Notes under the pieces: model-generated
Databases searched by the model: none
Seen by the model: only the letters and a program-made list of their open reading frames with translations
Told to the model about the DNA's origin: nothing
Assembly (NCBI GenBank): GCA_033064195.1
Contig: JARBJD010000040.1
Location: 1-64,000 of the forward strand
Source: Blattamonas nauphoetae
Taxonomy: Eukaryota > Preaxostyla > Oxymonadida
Length of the DNA stretch: 64,000 bases
Direction: 5' to 3'
Program-made: the position numbers and the translations under genes
Shown here: positions 18,501 to 30,050 of the stretch, piece after piece
How positions within the stretch are numbered: the first letter of the stretch is position 1
How the letters are laid out: every line of letters starts with the position of its first letter

Positions 18501-21500
18501 TCGCGCAGAGGATGCTGTCTCGCTCGCCGTTGGTCGCTCTTTACCCGTATCGTCCACAGGCCCCGTATTCACACTCACATCACGTCCTGAATGTGGCTGA
18601 CAGTGTGGCCTTCGCTCCTCCTTCTCCCACTCCACTCGATGTCGACATCACTTGGGACGACGTGCCGGTCGTCCTCCAGCGGATTCTGATCAAAGAGAAG
18701 ACGGGAGAACAACTTGAACAGGAAGGACGCGGCGAGAACATCGTTGAGACAATCGAGTCAATCATCTTCGCAAACGACTCAACGGCGTTCAACCAAGCAC
18801 TCCTCGACGCCATCCGAATCGACGACGAGAACACCACGCTGCAGGTGTCCATTCCCATCGCTGGACAGTCTCCTTCCCTCTCTGGATTCAGACCAATTGC
18901 ATCCTTCGCCCCCGTGCCTCTCCTCGAACAGCAGACTGTCACTCTCACAACACCAAAAGCGAAGAAAGCGCTGTCTAAACCATCGTCATCTCCCGTCTTC
19001 GCCGCTTCGTCCCCTCGACCCCCTCCAAAAGAGTTCGTGCCTGTCAAAGACAAAAGTGGGGAAGTGTTCGTCCCTCTCGTCCTGTCGCCGATGTCTGGCG
19101 GTTATCTTCCGCTCGAATCGAGCTCCCCAATCGTGTCTGATCGTTCTTCGTCGACATCGCCCAACACAAACATGCTGACCACCTCAGCTCCACCCTCCTC
19201 GGAAGTCTCCAAGTTGAAGCAATTCGTGACCAGACTCCTTCTGCATCGGATGCACTTCGAAGTTCCCTTCACAACGAACCTCCTCAACCATCGACTCGCC
19301 GCATTCACCCTCGCCAACCACATCTCCCTCGCCGCAAATAATGATCCTCTGTCCACCCTCATCTCGCCTGAAGAGTCCCTCCTCCTCTGCGAAGAGCCAC
19401 TCAACATTCGCGTTGTGTTTGGGCAGGTGTTGAACGACATGTGGAGGAGAAACAACAGACACGCCCACCGCGCACTCAATCGCTACCTCTACCCATCGAT
19501 GCTCTACTCGAATGTGTTCCCCGATGCTTTCATCATCCAGGTGGCTATCTGCGCTGCTGGGTGGGATCGCTTCCTGACTCTGTTTCTGACCAACACGCAT
19601 TTGGACTTCTTCTTCCTTCCACCGTTCTTCTGGTCGAAAATGGGGAAGATCCAGAAAGACTGCACGCATGCACTTGAGAACCAGACAGTGTCTTTCATTC
19701 CAGACGATGTGGAGAGAGTGGGGTGCGGATGGGAGATGGAGCCTGACGCTCAGCTGAGCTACGCTGGCCATATTATGATCACACTCCTCTCCATCACAAA
19801 CAGTCGCATGTTCCACTTCCAAAAGTCGGACATTGTCCAGAAAATTGAAAACAAGGAAAAACTGGCTTCAGACACGATTCTGATCGACAACATTCAGGGC
19901 GAGACACTCCTCAACCACACCGACGACGCCATTGTCCAGTCCATCCTCTCCACTCTCGCACTCGGCGATGCTCCATACAGCACACTCACCCAAAACATTC
20001 CCCTGTCGCTGTATCAACACAGAAACTTCGACGGGATCCTCAAAAAGCTGGCGACGACGTCAACAGGGCGCCAGCAGATCCTCCAACTCAACGAGCAGGC
20101 TTGGGACCAGGTTGACGTGTTCTACCCTCAGTTCGGCCCTCAGAAATCGGAACAGGCCATCATTGGCGCCTCATCCAATCTCAAACAGAGGAAATATCAC
20201 ATCTACGATCCACACACAGACAACACGACAGACTACGCGGAATACGTTCGAGCAGAGGTGCCTTACAAAACTGGCTCAGAGCCAGAAGATGTGTCGATCT
20301 CTCCCAGCCTCCCAGGCCTCCCACATCCCATCACCCCACTTCCACAGTTCACTCATCTGCTGGACATTGCAACGTCGAGAATCTTTCTCGGAATCACTTG
20401 GGACATTCTGCACGTCACGTCTCATCTCCAGAACCAGCTCGGCGGGGTCACTCCTCCATCCACGGACAGCTCAAGTGCCGTTGCGAGATCAGCGTCGGAG
20501 AGCGGGTTGATGGGAGCACGGGCGGCGTCTGGTCTCTCAATCACTCTGACCGACTCCTCTTCACCGCCGCCGAGCGAGGGAGCCACACCGTTCGATCACC
20601 ACGTACCAGAATTCGACTACACGAAGAGCTCAGTCGACAAAGTCCTTCTTCCGATTCTGAGACTGTTGGATCTGACACTCTGCTTCTCTTCACAATGGCA
20701 GATCGAGCCAGGGAAGGAGCTGAAGCAGCCCAGACTGTCAGAGAGCGACGTCCACCCTCTGTCACTTCCATGTCCTCCGAATACGTCACTGATCGAAGCT
20801 CTCTTCACGCCAATTCAATGTCATTGCCTCCCGCTGACAACGAACCACTCGCACACCACAAACACGTCCATTGCATCGCTCCTTTACGATCTGTACACTT
20901 ACAACGTTGCCCATCCAGCGACTGCCATCGTCTTCGTTCCTCCTCTCCTCTGCCGCCTCCTCATTCGACTCAGATTTGTCGCCAAAGTCTTCTTTCCCAA
21001 CGATCCACGTCTGCAAACCTGGCTCAGGTCAATCGGATTGACTGAATCAGCCAATCAGAAGACGGAGTCGGAAAGAGATGCTGAAGACAAGAAACAGAAA
21101 GCGCATGAAGCGAGAAAACGAATCATCGAACAAATGAAACAGACACAAACGAACTTTGCCAACGCAAATTTCGAACATGAAGAAACCGAACACGAGGTCA
21201 ACGAGCACGCGACAGGCCTGACATGCATGTTCTGCCACGCTGAGATTCTGCGAGGGGAGAGTGCAGGCTATCTGTCTCACATCGAATGCCGTCCGATGCT
21301 CCAAACACTCAACACTTCAGCCATCTACAGGCACCGACTGAGAGAGCTTGTGAAGGCGATCAAGGCGAAGGGGCAGCGGAAGCAGTTGGAGAGAAGACTT
21401 CACAAATGGTGGCACAAAACGAAGTCGCTGGAGGATGAAGAATTCGAGCGACAGCAGAAGGAACTGCTCGAACAGGAGAAATCGGAGATGAAGAAAAAGA

Positions 21501-24500
21501 AGAAGAAGAAGGGACCAAATTCGGACGATCTCGTGTCGAGCGAGGAAGGACTGAGTGGAGCTGATGACGACGGCGACAAAGTGTTGGCTGGTTTGCAGGA
21601 CACAGACTTTGGAACGATCGCTCAACTGCTCCAGCCGTCGGAGGACGATGGTCTCAACGAATATTTCGGAGCGATGGAGTCGATCGCCGACACTCTCTTT
21701 GCATCGAATTCGGAAGTTGAGGGAGAAGAGGAGATGACCGACGAAGCCGACGACGCGTTCAGTTTTGGGTCGGAAGACGAATTGTCAGATTCGGACACGT
21801 CGGACATGGACGTCCTCCTCGCCACGCTCATCACGCAACACGCCACCGTCGAACCAGAAGCACCGTTCCTTCCGCCGACGGAAGATGACCGACGGTACAT
21901 GGAACATCTGCTCGCCATGCTCGGCCCTGTGGACTCAAGTGATTCGGTGATGCGACTGATTTCAACACCAGCTGAAGCACAATACTTCCTCGGGATCGAC
22001 GATTTCGTCCAGAGGAAGGAGAATCGAAAGATGATTGAGGTGGACGAGCTGGCTAGAGACGACACGACAGAATGCGATGGGCTTCTGAAGGAGGTTGGAT
22101 GGGAGCACAAACCCGGCGACGTCGAACTGACCCGCGTGCCCCTCCATCCCCACCCGGAAGGCAATCTTCGTGTGGGTCTCCCGTTGAGGAGATTGGCTCT
22201 GTCATCTCTGAAGAACGCGAAGACAGTTGGGAGTGTTGACTGGTTGGACGAATTCGTGCTGACACAGGGGACAGATGCTGACTTGTGGGGTGATTATGAA
22301 TCGGGGAGTGAGATTCTGACGGATTCCCAGTTCCTGCCCACAGCAACAATCTCCGCCACCACACACCCCTTCACCCACGTCGAGCTCGAACAGAACTGCC
22401 GCGGGGGCGAAAAGGAGCCGCTGAAAGAGACAGTGTCAGTCCAAACATGCGGACACGCCATCCACACCAGCTGCTTCGCTAAAATGATCGGAAACAAGTC
22501 CACAAGCGAGACACGACTCAACGAGCCCCGAATCGAGCTGAACTGTCCGGCCTGTCGTCGTCCGAGCAACTGCCTTGTTCCTGTCCTCTCGGCCATGGTG
22601 TCATCAGTCTCACCTGATGGTCCCGAATACACTTCGATGGAACGGGCAGAGAAGCAACTGTTTGAAGAGGAGCGAGTGAAGGCTCTGATTGAGAACGGGT
22701 ACATCCTCAAAACAAACACTCCGCTGCTCGTCCACAATCCGCACATCTCTCGTCCGGACCTTCGTGATGCTCAGACTGAGCAGGCTGGTCGTCTGCTGTC
22801 GCTTTTTGCTGACATCGAAGTTTGCAGCACAACCTTTCTGAGTGGACGGGAGTTGTTCCCGCTGATTCCAGAGTTGTTGATGAAAAAGAAAGACTCCTTC
22901 CGATACTCCCACAAACCACTCTCCAACTTCTCGCAGAACGAGCTCATCGCAGCCCCACCCCGCACGCTCTTCCCGAAACGCAACGAGAGACACACAACCC
23001 ACCCGAAAGTCATCAAACTGAACAGAATCGAACTGCATCTCTGCAGCTTTGCAGTTCTCACGGCGATTGTGTATCAGACGCCACTCAACCCTCTCCAACG
23101 CTCAGACGAAGCCCGTCTGCAGAATCTTCAGCAGTCGCCTGGTGCCAGGTTTGCTCTGAATCGGATCATGGGACTGGACGACTATGCGGGGATCCGAAAC
23201 GCGGCGGACGAGGAGTTTGTTGAGATCCCGCCAAGCAAAGGAGTGAAGGACCTCAACACTCACCTCTCCTCTCTCCGTGAAATCGAGGAGTCGCTGAAAA
23301 GCAAGCCGGCCTTGTCGTCGAGGAGAAGACTTGAGATTCTGGAGTCTGTCTTGCATCCGATTTCAGACTCGAAATGTTTGGATGCTCCGCTCGACCCTCA
23401 CCAGAACCCAATCCTGATCCCCCTCACCGACACCATCTCCCTCATCGAGTGGTCACTCCGCCCATTCGTCCTTCCCGGTGTTGCCGAGTTCGCAGATGTC
23501 ATCGAGAGAGAGAAAGACTCGCTGGAGACGATGGTACAAACGCCGGGACAGGAAGAGAACGCTGTCTCGTTCTTCTTCAAACACCGAACACCACCGATCA
23601 GCACTCGACACTTCCACCTCACCCATCAACAGTGTTTGATGATCGTGTCTCTCTTCCGCACGTCCTCCATTCTGATCTCAGCCACGACCTCGTTCACTCC
23701 GAAAGAGAATCGCGGCCGACGAATGGCAGCTGTCATCTCAGAGCTGATCAGGATGCGAATCTCTGCGTATTCTGCCTCCATCCTCAGTCTTCTCTCGCAA
23801 TGCCCCGATTCAGACATCGGCGGATTTCGCTGGGGGTCTGTGGAAGACATGTTGGTGCGAGAACGAACACAGCTGAGCAAAAACGCACACAGTTGGTTCG
23901 ATGGTGGTCTTCGCACACTCCGAATCTTCAACGGCAGTGATCCACTTTCCCTCCTCGTCCAACTTCTCGCGCTTGGATCGTTTGTTCAAACAGACAAGGG
24001 CATCACATCAGTTCCGGTCACACCGACGCTGTTTGTGCAGATCCTGTGGGAGATTCTGGGGTCACTCGCGCACACTTCGGAGAGTTCTTCCCCTCTTCTG
24101 TTTTCTGACGATCTGAATCCGAAGAACGGCGATTTCGTTGTCCACTCTTTCCTTCGCCGTGCCTTCATTCTCTTCTCAGCGCTCTTCGAGAAAGACACTC
24201 ACCTCCAGCAGTTCCACGCGGAATTGGCACAACCGCTTTTCACGCCCTCGTCGTCACACGAAACAGTGCTGAAACTGGCGAAGACTCAGGCACAGCAGGC
24301 ATATCTGATTGATCTCAACTCCATGCCAGTCTATCGAGTCCCCACAATCACCTCCCTGCTCGCGTTCTTCCGCCATGTCACTCCTCAACCTAGTTCGCTC
24401 ACCTTCACCCTTCCTGAGTCCCCCTCACTCCTCCCGTCCGCTCTCCTTCTTCCCTCGTTCGTGGCTCTTCCTCTTCTCCACCACGACGCCCTCCTCTGCG

Positions 24501-25018
24501 CCAGCTCGTCTGTCTGTCCACACTGCAAGTTGTCTCCCACCACACTCTCCGCAGCTTATTCTGCAGTCTGCCTTTCGTGTGGACGGAGCATTTGCATGAG
24601 CGGGTCGTGCTGTGTTCGGAAATCGAATTTGCGCTCGTTCGTTCGAGAGGAAGGCGGGAAGATCTCGACTGTGCCTGGCAACTTCTCGATTCTGAACCAT
24701 CCGCTAGCAGAGGAGCTGGAACACTCGCTCTTGTGCCCCGGACCGATCTTTCCGCTTGTCGGCACATGCCCGATTGTGATCTCACCGAAAATGTTGACGT
24801 TTGAGTCGCAGAGATTGTTTGTCGTTTCTCTTCATTGATTTCTTCCTCTTTTCTTTCTTCTCCTTCTCAGAGCGAGCTTGTATCTGGACGAGCACGGCGA
24901 AGAAGACATTGGGAGCATCAGAGGACTGCCACTCATTCTGTCGTTGAACCACTATTCACAACTTCTTGGAACACTGTGTGAGCATCACTTTTCGGATCGG
25001 GAGGAATGGTCAAGTTGA
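15593..25018 (+). CDS. UBR1-type E3 ubiquitin ligase (N-recognin)
   Basis: N-end-rule ubiquitin ligase that would bind destabilising N termini through a UBR box and ubiquitinate the substrate through a RING domain. Four exons give 3100 residues, well above the roughly 1750-1950 of animal and yeast UBR1. Introns are 15918-15954 (37 nt), 16023-16054 (32 nt) and 24817-24870 (54 nt). The UBR box is spread over the first three exons: YQCYDCQHS, GQACLCFNCFEPERHQGHRY, then GTCDCGND and CSRH. RING cysteines and histidines are at TCMFCHAEIL (about 21220), VQTCGHAIHTSCFAKM (about 22440) and LNCPACRRP (about 22540). The C-terminal cap has VCPHC...VCLSCGRSICM...CC and, after the last intron, SLYLDEHGEEDIGSIRGLPL, as in UBR proteins. 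An acidic, Lys-rich insert lies near 21480-21830. The ATG at 15593 is the first in frame. Confidence 0.9.
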
Positions 25019-25230
25019 CCTGTAGGGTGTATTATTTATGATTTTTTTTAATTTGTATCGGTTTTTGAAATGAGACAATTGCAATTACTCAATGGGATTC
25101 ATGAAAATGTGGCCCAGTTGATCAACCCATATTTTTGACTCTCACAATCATTTCAAGGTGAATTTGCTTGATAGCATCTCTCACAAGTTCTGTTACTTCT
25201 TTGAGTTTATTTCGGTCAACACTCCATTTC

Positions 25231-25776
25231 ATGACATCAACTACTCACGATCCCAGACCGTTCGTTGAAACAAGAACTCTCCCACCACAGCCTATTGACA
25301 GACTCCGATCGCGAACAGATATCTTCTTCTCGCGGATTTCAAACCTACTCAGCCTCGAAATCTCGCAAGCTCTTGAACTTCAAGATTCTGCCCATGATCG
25401 TTCCCGTTTACCAACTGCGAAGTCAATCAGGTCATTTCTCGTCGACTGTGCTGCTATTGCTCAACTTACAGAATATGAATTATTGTTTGCCACAGGTCTC
25501 CTAGAAAAACTCCTCATTCAACAATTGAGGGTTGAACAAACATCAGAACATCTCGTCCGAGATGACAATGTGGGTACATTCATCCTCTGCTCAATCATCA
25601 CCACAACAAAAATGCTTCGAGACTCACCCTACACCAACAAAGACTGGGCGAACTATTTTGGCATCTCACTCGACGACGTCAACAAGTCGGAAGTGATTTT
25701 CCTACAGCGACTCCAGTTTATGGTCTCGGTTCCTGATACCCACATTCGCGCTATTCAACGGAAAATTGGATTCTAA
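25231..25776 (+). CDS. Cyclin, PHO80/cyclin-P-like
   Basis: Small cyclin of 181 residues, presumably the regulatory partner of a CDK. The cyclin box covers about residues 75-175: FLVDCAAIAQLTEYELLFAT, then LLEKLLIQQ, then the hallmark TFILCSIITTTKMLRDSPY followed by NKDWANYFGISLDDVNKSE and FLQRLQFMVSV. The Lys/Asp-containing helix pattern (A..KM..D..Y.N..WA...G) is that of PHO80-type cyclins. The N-terminal 50 residues are polar and poorly conserved. I start at the ATG at 25231; the frame upstream of it has no ATG. The gene lies 212 bp downstream of the UBR stop codon on the same strand. No intron is needed. Confidence 0.85.
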   Translation: MTSTTHDPRPFVETRTLPPQPIDRLRSRTDIFFSRISNLLSLEISQALELQDSAHDRSRLPTAKSIRSFLVDCAAIAQLTEYELLFATGLLEKLLIQQLRVEQTSEHLVRDDNVGTFILCSIITTTKMLRDSPYTNKDWANYFGISLDDVNKSEVIFLQRLQFMVSVPDTHIRAIQRKIGF

Positions 25777-26151
25777 ATCGCTGTTGAAATCTCTCCCCAA
25801 CTTACATTCACAATTTTGTCGTCCACTCTTTACCTGCTATTTGTGCTCACAGATGCGTTTGTCGCTCTTCTCGGGCATATTTTAGTATGTATTGGTCAAA
25901 TTTCAGTTTCACTATTTATCTGACCAACATTTTCGTGTGTTATGCCCTTCATTTTGTTTGTTAAGAACATCATTCATCAGCCATTATTTTCTGCATAAAT
26001 TCCTGTTTAGGAGGAAAAATGAGATTTATGGTGTTGTTTGTGAAACTTTTAACGATGTAGCGTTCAGTTCAGTTCAAAGGACCTTTTCGATCAACCCAAA
26101 AGACGATTGAGTCACCAAACAAGCAGCTCTATCCAACAAAATATTCTGTTT
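25777..26151. other. Intergenic region before the nucleotidyltransferase gene
   Basis: AT-rich and noncoding as far as I can see. It contains T-rich runs and the 5' flank of the next gene. No RNA gene or repeat was recognised. Confidence 0.5.
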
Positions 26152-29100
26152 ATGCGTTCTGATGATGATATGGAGCTGGATGACAGCAGCACGAGACTAT
26201 CATCAGCTCAACAACAATACAACACAGCGACACCTTTGAGGCAACGCCTTTCTTTCTTTTCCCATTCATCTTGTTTTTCTTTTGCATCAATGTGATATTT
26301 CACGTAAACAATATGCATTTTTTACCTCTCTTTGATTCTGAATGCTTAGACCTCAAAATTACAGTTTTTCTCTCACACCACCCAATGCACGATTCAACAC
26401 AAATATGAATCGAAATGTTATGAACCTTCCCCCACCATTCCAGCAATCCATGTTTTTTCTTCTCATTTTCACCATAATAGGTCACTTCCTTCGGCAAACA
26501 AACCATTCAGTCAACCGAAGGTCCTTCCTCCCCCTCCTCCTTTTCCCACATCTCAAAGTTCAGTTTCTGGTTCACCATCACCACAATCATTTCACAGTCC
26601 GAATGGCCTCCGTTATACTCCTTCCCAACCCAAACAGGACACTTCTCACCAACCACAACAATTTGGGCAGTATCAGGTGAATATGAAATCACCCTCGCCT
26701 GTCCCAAAGCCTTTTTCGTTAACATCATCGTTTTCATCTCCTAAATTTCAGGCCTTCTTCTCTGGAATCTCATCAGCGTTATTCACCTCAAAAGTGAAAA
26801 ACAGTCTTACAGATCATGACTACAACCGCCGAAAGCACGTTGTCCGCTTTTTGGAGGGATATATCCAGAATAAAGCAAAAGATCAATTAAAAACGGACCC
26901 ATCAAATTCAGACCTTCATTCTCTGACGTCGCTCAGCCTCTTCATATTTGGCTCGTCTCTGACCCATCTTGGGAGTAAACGCTGTGACCTTGATATTTAT
27001 TGCAAATGTGGGATTGAGGATATCCGAAAGCCGGCACAGGAACGCAAAATCATTCGAAGCGGAAAGAATGTCCAATACATCACTGTGGACACTCAAATCC
27101 CCATGTCGGTGTCAGAACTCCGACCAATAATTGATCGAAGGCTTCGTACCATCTCCCAACTTCTGTCCGAACTGTATGAAACGACACATCAAAACCTGAA
27201 CGATGACACAGCAGAAGCCATCCAACTATTATCAGGAAGAATCCCGATCCTCCGGTTGCATCCCGCTCAACTCTTCAAAAAGGCCGTCTTCACAACAACT
27301 ACAAAGGCAGATAATCAGAAGACAATCGCGTTACTCGAATCGGATTGGAAGGACATCACAACAGTCGACATAAACGTGTCATCGGCAGACGGACTCCATT
27401 CTTCACTTGCCATTGAAAAAACAGCTTCAGAAGTCGGAAAATGGGAAACTTCTGGGGTCGGATCAACCATCCAAATATTACTGTTTATGACAAAGCTGTG
27501 GCTCAAAGAGCGACACATAAGCGACGCTTATCTCGGATTTCCTTCATCTTACAACATATGCATCTTAGCCCTCCACTGGTTGAAGATCTGGCGTTGCTCA
27601 GTCGAAGACATCATCAACAGCATGAGACTGAATGACCCTCAACAGAAACCGAACACCCCGTCAAACCAACCCCTCCGAATCCCAACATTCGTGTCGGGAA
27701 GATCGTGCGAGCTCGGATTGCTGATGTACGGCTTCTTCCTCTTCTACGGCCATTTCTACGACTACGAAAAGCGAGGCCCCCGCAAGACCGCCGACGGACG
27801 AGGAATCGAGAACGATTCTGTTGTTTACACAGCCCAACAGCCGCTTTCAGTCGCTGAATATACTCTCCAAACACGCATGACAGACAGCGGGAACGATTGG
27901 GTCGGGCAGATCGACATGGTCTCGATCGACAACGGGACGCCCCTCAAATCCATTGTGGGTACACCAGCCTATCTGTTCATGATGGAGTGTCGTGACGCGG
28001 AGAGGATGATCAGGCAGGAGTTTGTGGCGTGCTTGGGAGACACACTCTTTCAGGTCGAAGGAATCACTCCGCCTGTTCTCAAATCACTCGGCGGATCCAC
28101 ACTTTCCAAGAACGATGCACAGACAATGATGTCTTTTGTGATGTCGTTTGGACGGTCGGTGATTGAGAATGTGGTGATTCATGTGGACGAGGAAACAGAT
28201 GCGAAGGATGAGAAGACAGCTGACAAGTCGCAGATTCTAACTCGAACAGAAAATCTTGTGAGTCGATTGATTTCACGCGAGATCGACATTGGGGTGACCG
28301 CATTCATCACTGAGACGACTCGCATGCGGAAGGAGGGGAAGGAGAAAAGGAGAAACGATGCCCAAGCGTCTTCCTCGCCATTTGGGTCGTCGCCCGTTCC
28401 CACTCCAACATCGATGCTCACACCCTCCCCACCGTCCCCACTCTCAAAACTGACACTCCCACCAAGCCCGTTCAACAAAAGCTTGTCTGCTTCTCAATCT
28501 TTGGGAGCACTGACACCGGGACAGAGCACGGCGTGGAATTCGTCGAGCCAGCCAGCCTTGAAACAGACACAGCCTGTGATTGCTGCCAATTCGTTTATCC
28601 AGCCAGCTCCATCCACTTCACTGCCGAACCTTCTGACATCGATTCCAACGCCACTGCGGCCTGACAAAATGAAGAGTATGAGCTCGTCGCAAACTGAGAA
28701 ACAGAATGAAATGACAAAGGACGAAGTGGACTGGACGAAAGTGATGGAACAACCACAAACAGCAACAACCATCGTTCCCGTCATCGCAAAAGCAAAACGC
28801 CCCGAGCCAGAACCGATCACTGATCCGACAGAAGGAAAACAGAACAGCTCGTCTGATGGGAGACTCAGCAAGAAGGACAATCTCTGGCTGGACAAACCAG
28901 ACAGCACGATTCCCCCGAAACCCGAAGGAGCATCCAACATTCTCCTTTCAGACGAGTTCATCTCGCTTCAGATGTCCGAAGACTCGCCCGGTGAAGAAGA
29001 GAGAACAAAAGGAGGGAAGACGAAGAAAGACAATTCTGCTGCTTCGAAGGGTCACTCGGCTGCTGTTCAAAACTTGTTCAGTCGAACTCAGGCTGTGCCA

Positions 29101-29772
29101 TCTCCTCCATCGTCTTCCAATCCACCATCAAACGTTCCGAACAAAATCCATCTCCGGTTTGATGATGATGTCGAGGTGAAAGAGGAGGCAGACAAACCAG
29201 TGAAGGGTGAGTTGGAGAAATGGAAGGAGAAGAAGGATATGTTGAAACTCCAGAAACAGCACAGGAGAGCACATAGAATAGAAGAAAAAAGAGAGAAGAA
29301 ACTGCAGAACAAACTCAAACAACAACAGGCAAGCCAGAAGAAAAAGATCGAAATGACCACACTCCCCAACCACACACCCATTGTCCCCTTCACATTGCCT
29401 CCACCCTCGTCATTCCCAACACAGCAGCCTCCACTCTTTGCAGTGACTAATCAGAAGGGAGCACAGCAGCCTTCCCTCTCTCCAGTGACTCATCAGAACG
29501 GAACACAGCAGCCTTCCATCTTTGCAGTGACTCATCAGAACGGAGCACAGCAGCCTTCCCTCTTTGCGGTGACTCATCAGAACGGAGCACAGCCGTCATT
29601 TGGCGGAAGCGAGGGAGTGGGAGAATGGATGAGGAAGGAGCGTTCTGTGGAGAGTCTGCACGCTGAGATCGATGAACTCAGAGCTAAGCAGGCAGAGTTG
29701 GAACGGGTCGTGAAGACTCTTTCTTATGAGGTGTTCTTGATGAGGTCAGATTCTAAAAAGAAAGAAAAATGA
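26152..29772 (+). CDS. Non-canonical poly(A)/poly(U) polymerase (TENT/TUTase, Cid1-like)
   Basis: RNA 3'-terminal nucleotidyltransferase, 1177 residues in three exons (introns 26292-26349 and 26452-26480, 58 and 29 nt). The catalytic G-S motif with two Asp is FGSSLTHLGSKRCDLDIYCK at about 26947-27005. The likely third Asp is in VDINVSSADGLHSSLAI near 27370-27420. The central-domain helix LGFPSSYNICILALHWL (about 27530) is the usual nucleotide-base pocket region of this family. The first 90 residues are Gln/Pro/Ser-rich. The C-terminal half is a long disordered region with a Lys-rich coiled coil (about 29200-29340), four copies of a 14-residue repeat and a terminal coiled coil. The choice among Cid1, PAPD4/GLD-2 and TRF4 types cannot be made by eye. 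A possible further GT..AG segment at 26677-26750 is kept as coding because removing it breaks the frame. Confidence 0.85.
29418..29600 (+). repeat. Tandem 42-bp repeat in the nucleotidyltransferase tail
   Basis: Four full 42-bp units start at 29418, 29460, 29502 and 29544, and a partial fifth starts at 29586. They encode the 14-residue unit AQQPSLFAVTHQNG with small variations. The units keep frame and differ at a few positions, mostly synonymous or conservative, so the array is expressed and probably evolves by unit exchange. Confidence 0.9.
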
Positions 29773-30050
29773 CTAAATGGTATGATCTTTTGTTACTCTT
29801 CTTTTTGACGAATGAACGCACTCACTTCGCAATACAATATGAATGAACACATAATTACACAAATAATACTGTATATTCATGAAATTGTACAAAATGGTGT
29901 GATGACGACGGATGGATCTTACTTTTTTCAAGATCCAAGTATGTTTGGTTTATGGAATCAATTATCACAAGACTTTACGAAAGGAATATGTTAACAACTC
30001 AGCTATTTGCCAATGAAAAGATAAGACAGACAGTCAGATACAAACACAGG

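Noticed and set aside
16353-24804. Many long frames on both strands inside the UBR gene (for example 19184-19822 minus, 21622-22164 minus, 23374-23940 plus)
   Set aside because: They are shadows of the GC-rich 8.7-kb coding exon. None has a family signature and all overlap the confirmed frame.
26677-26750. Possible 74-nt GT-AG intron in the nucleotidyltransferase gene
   Set aside because: Removing it would shift the frame away from the catalytic domain; retained sequence is open and in phase.
29812-29994. 60-residue plus-strand frame after the nucleotidyltransferase stop
   Set aside because: Short, AT-rich, no signature, lies in the 3' flank.
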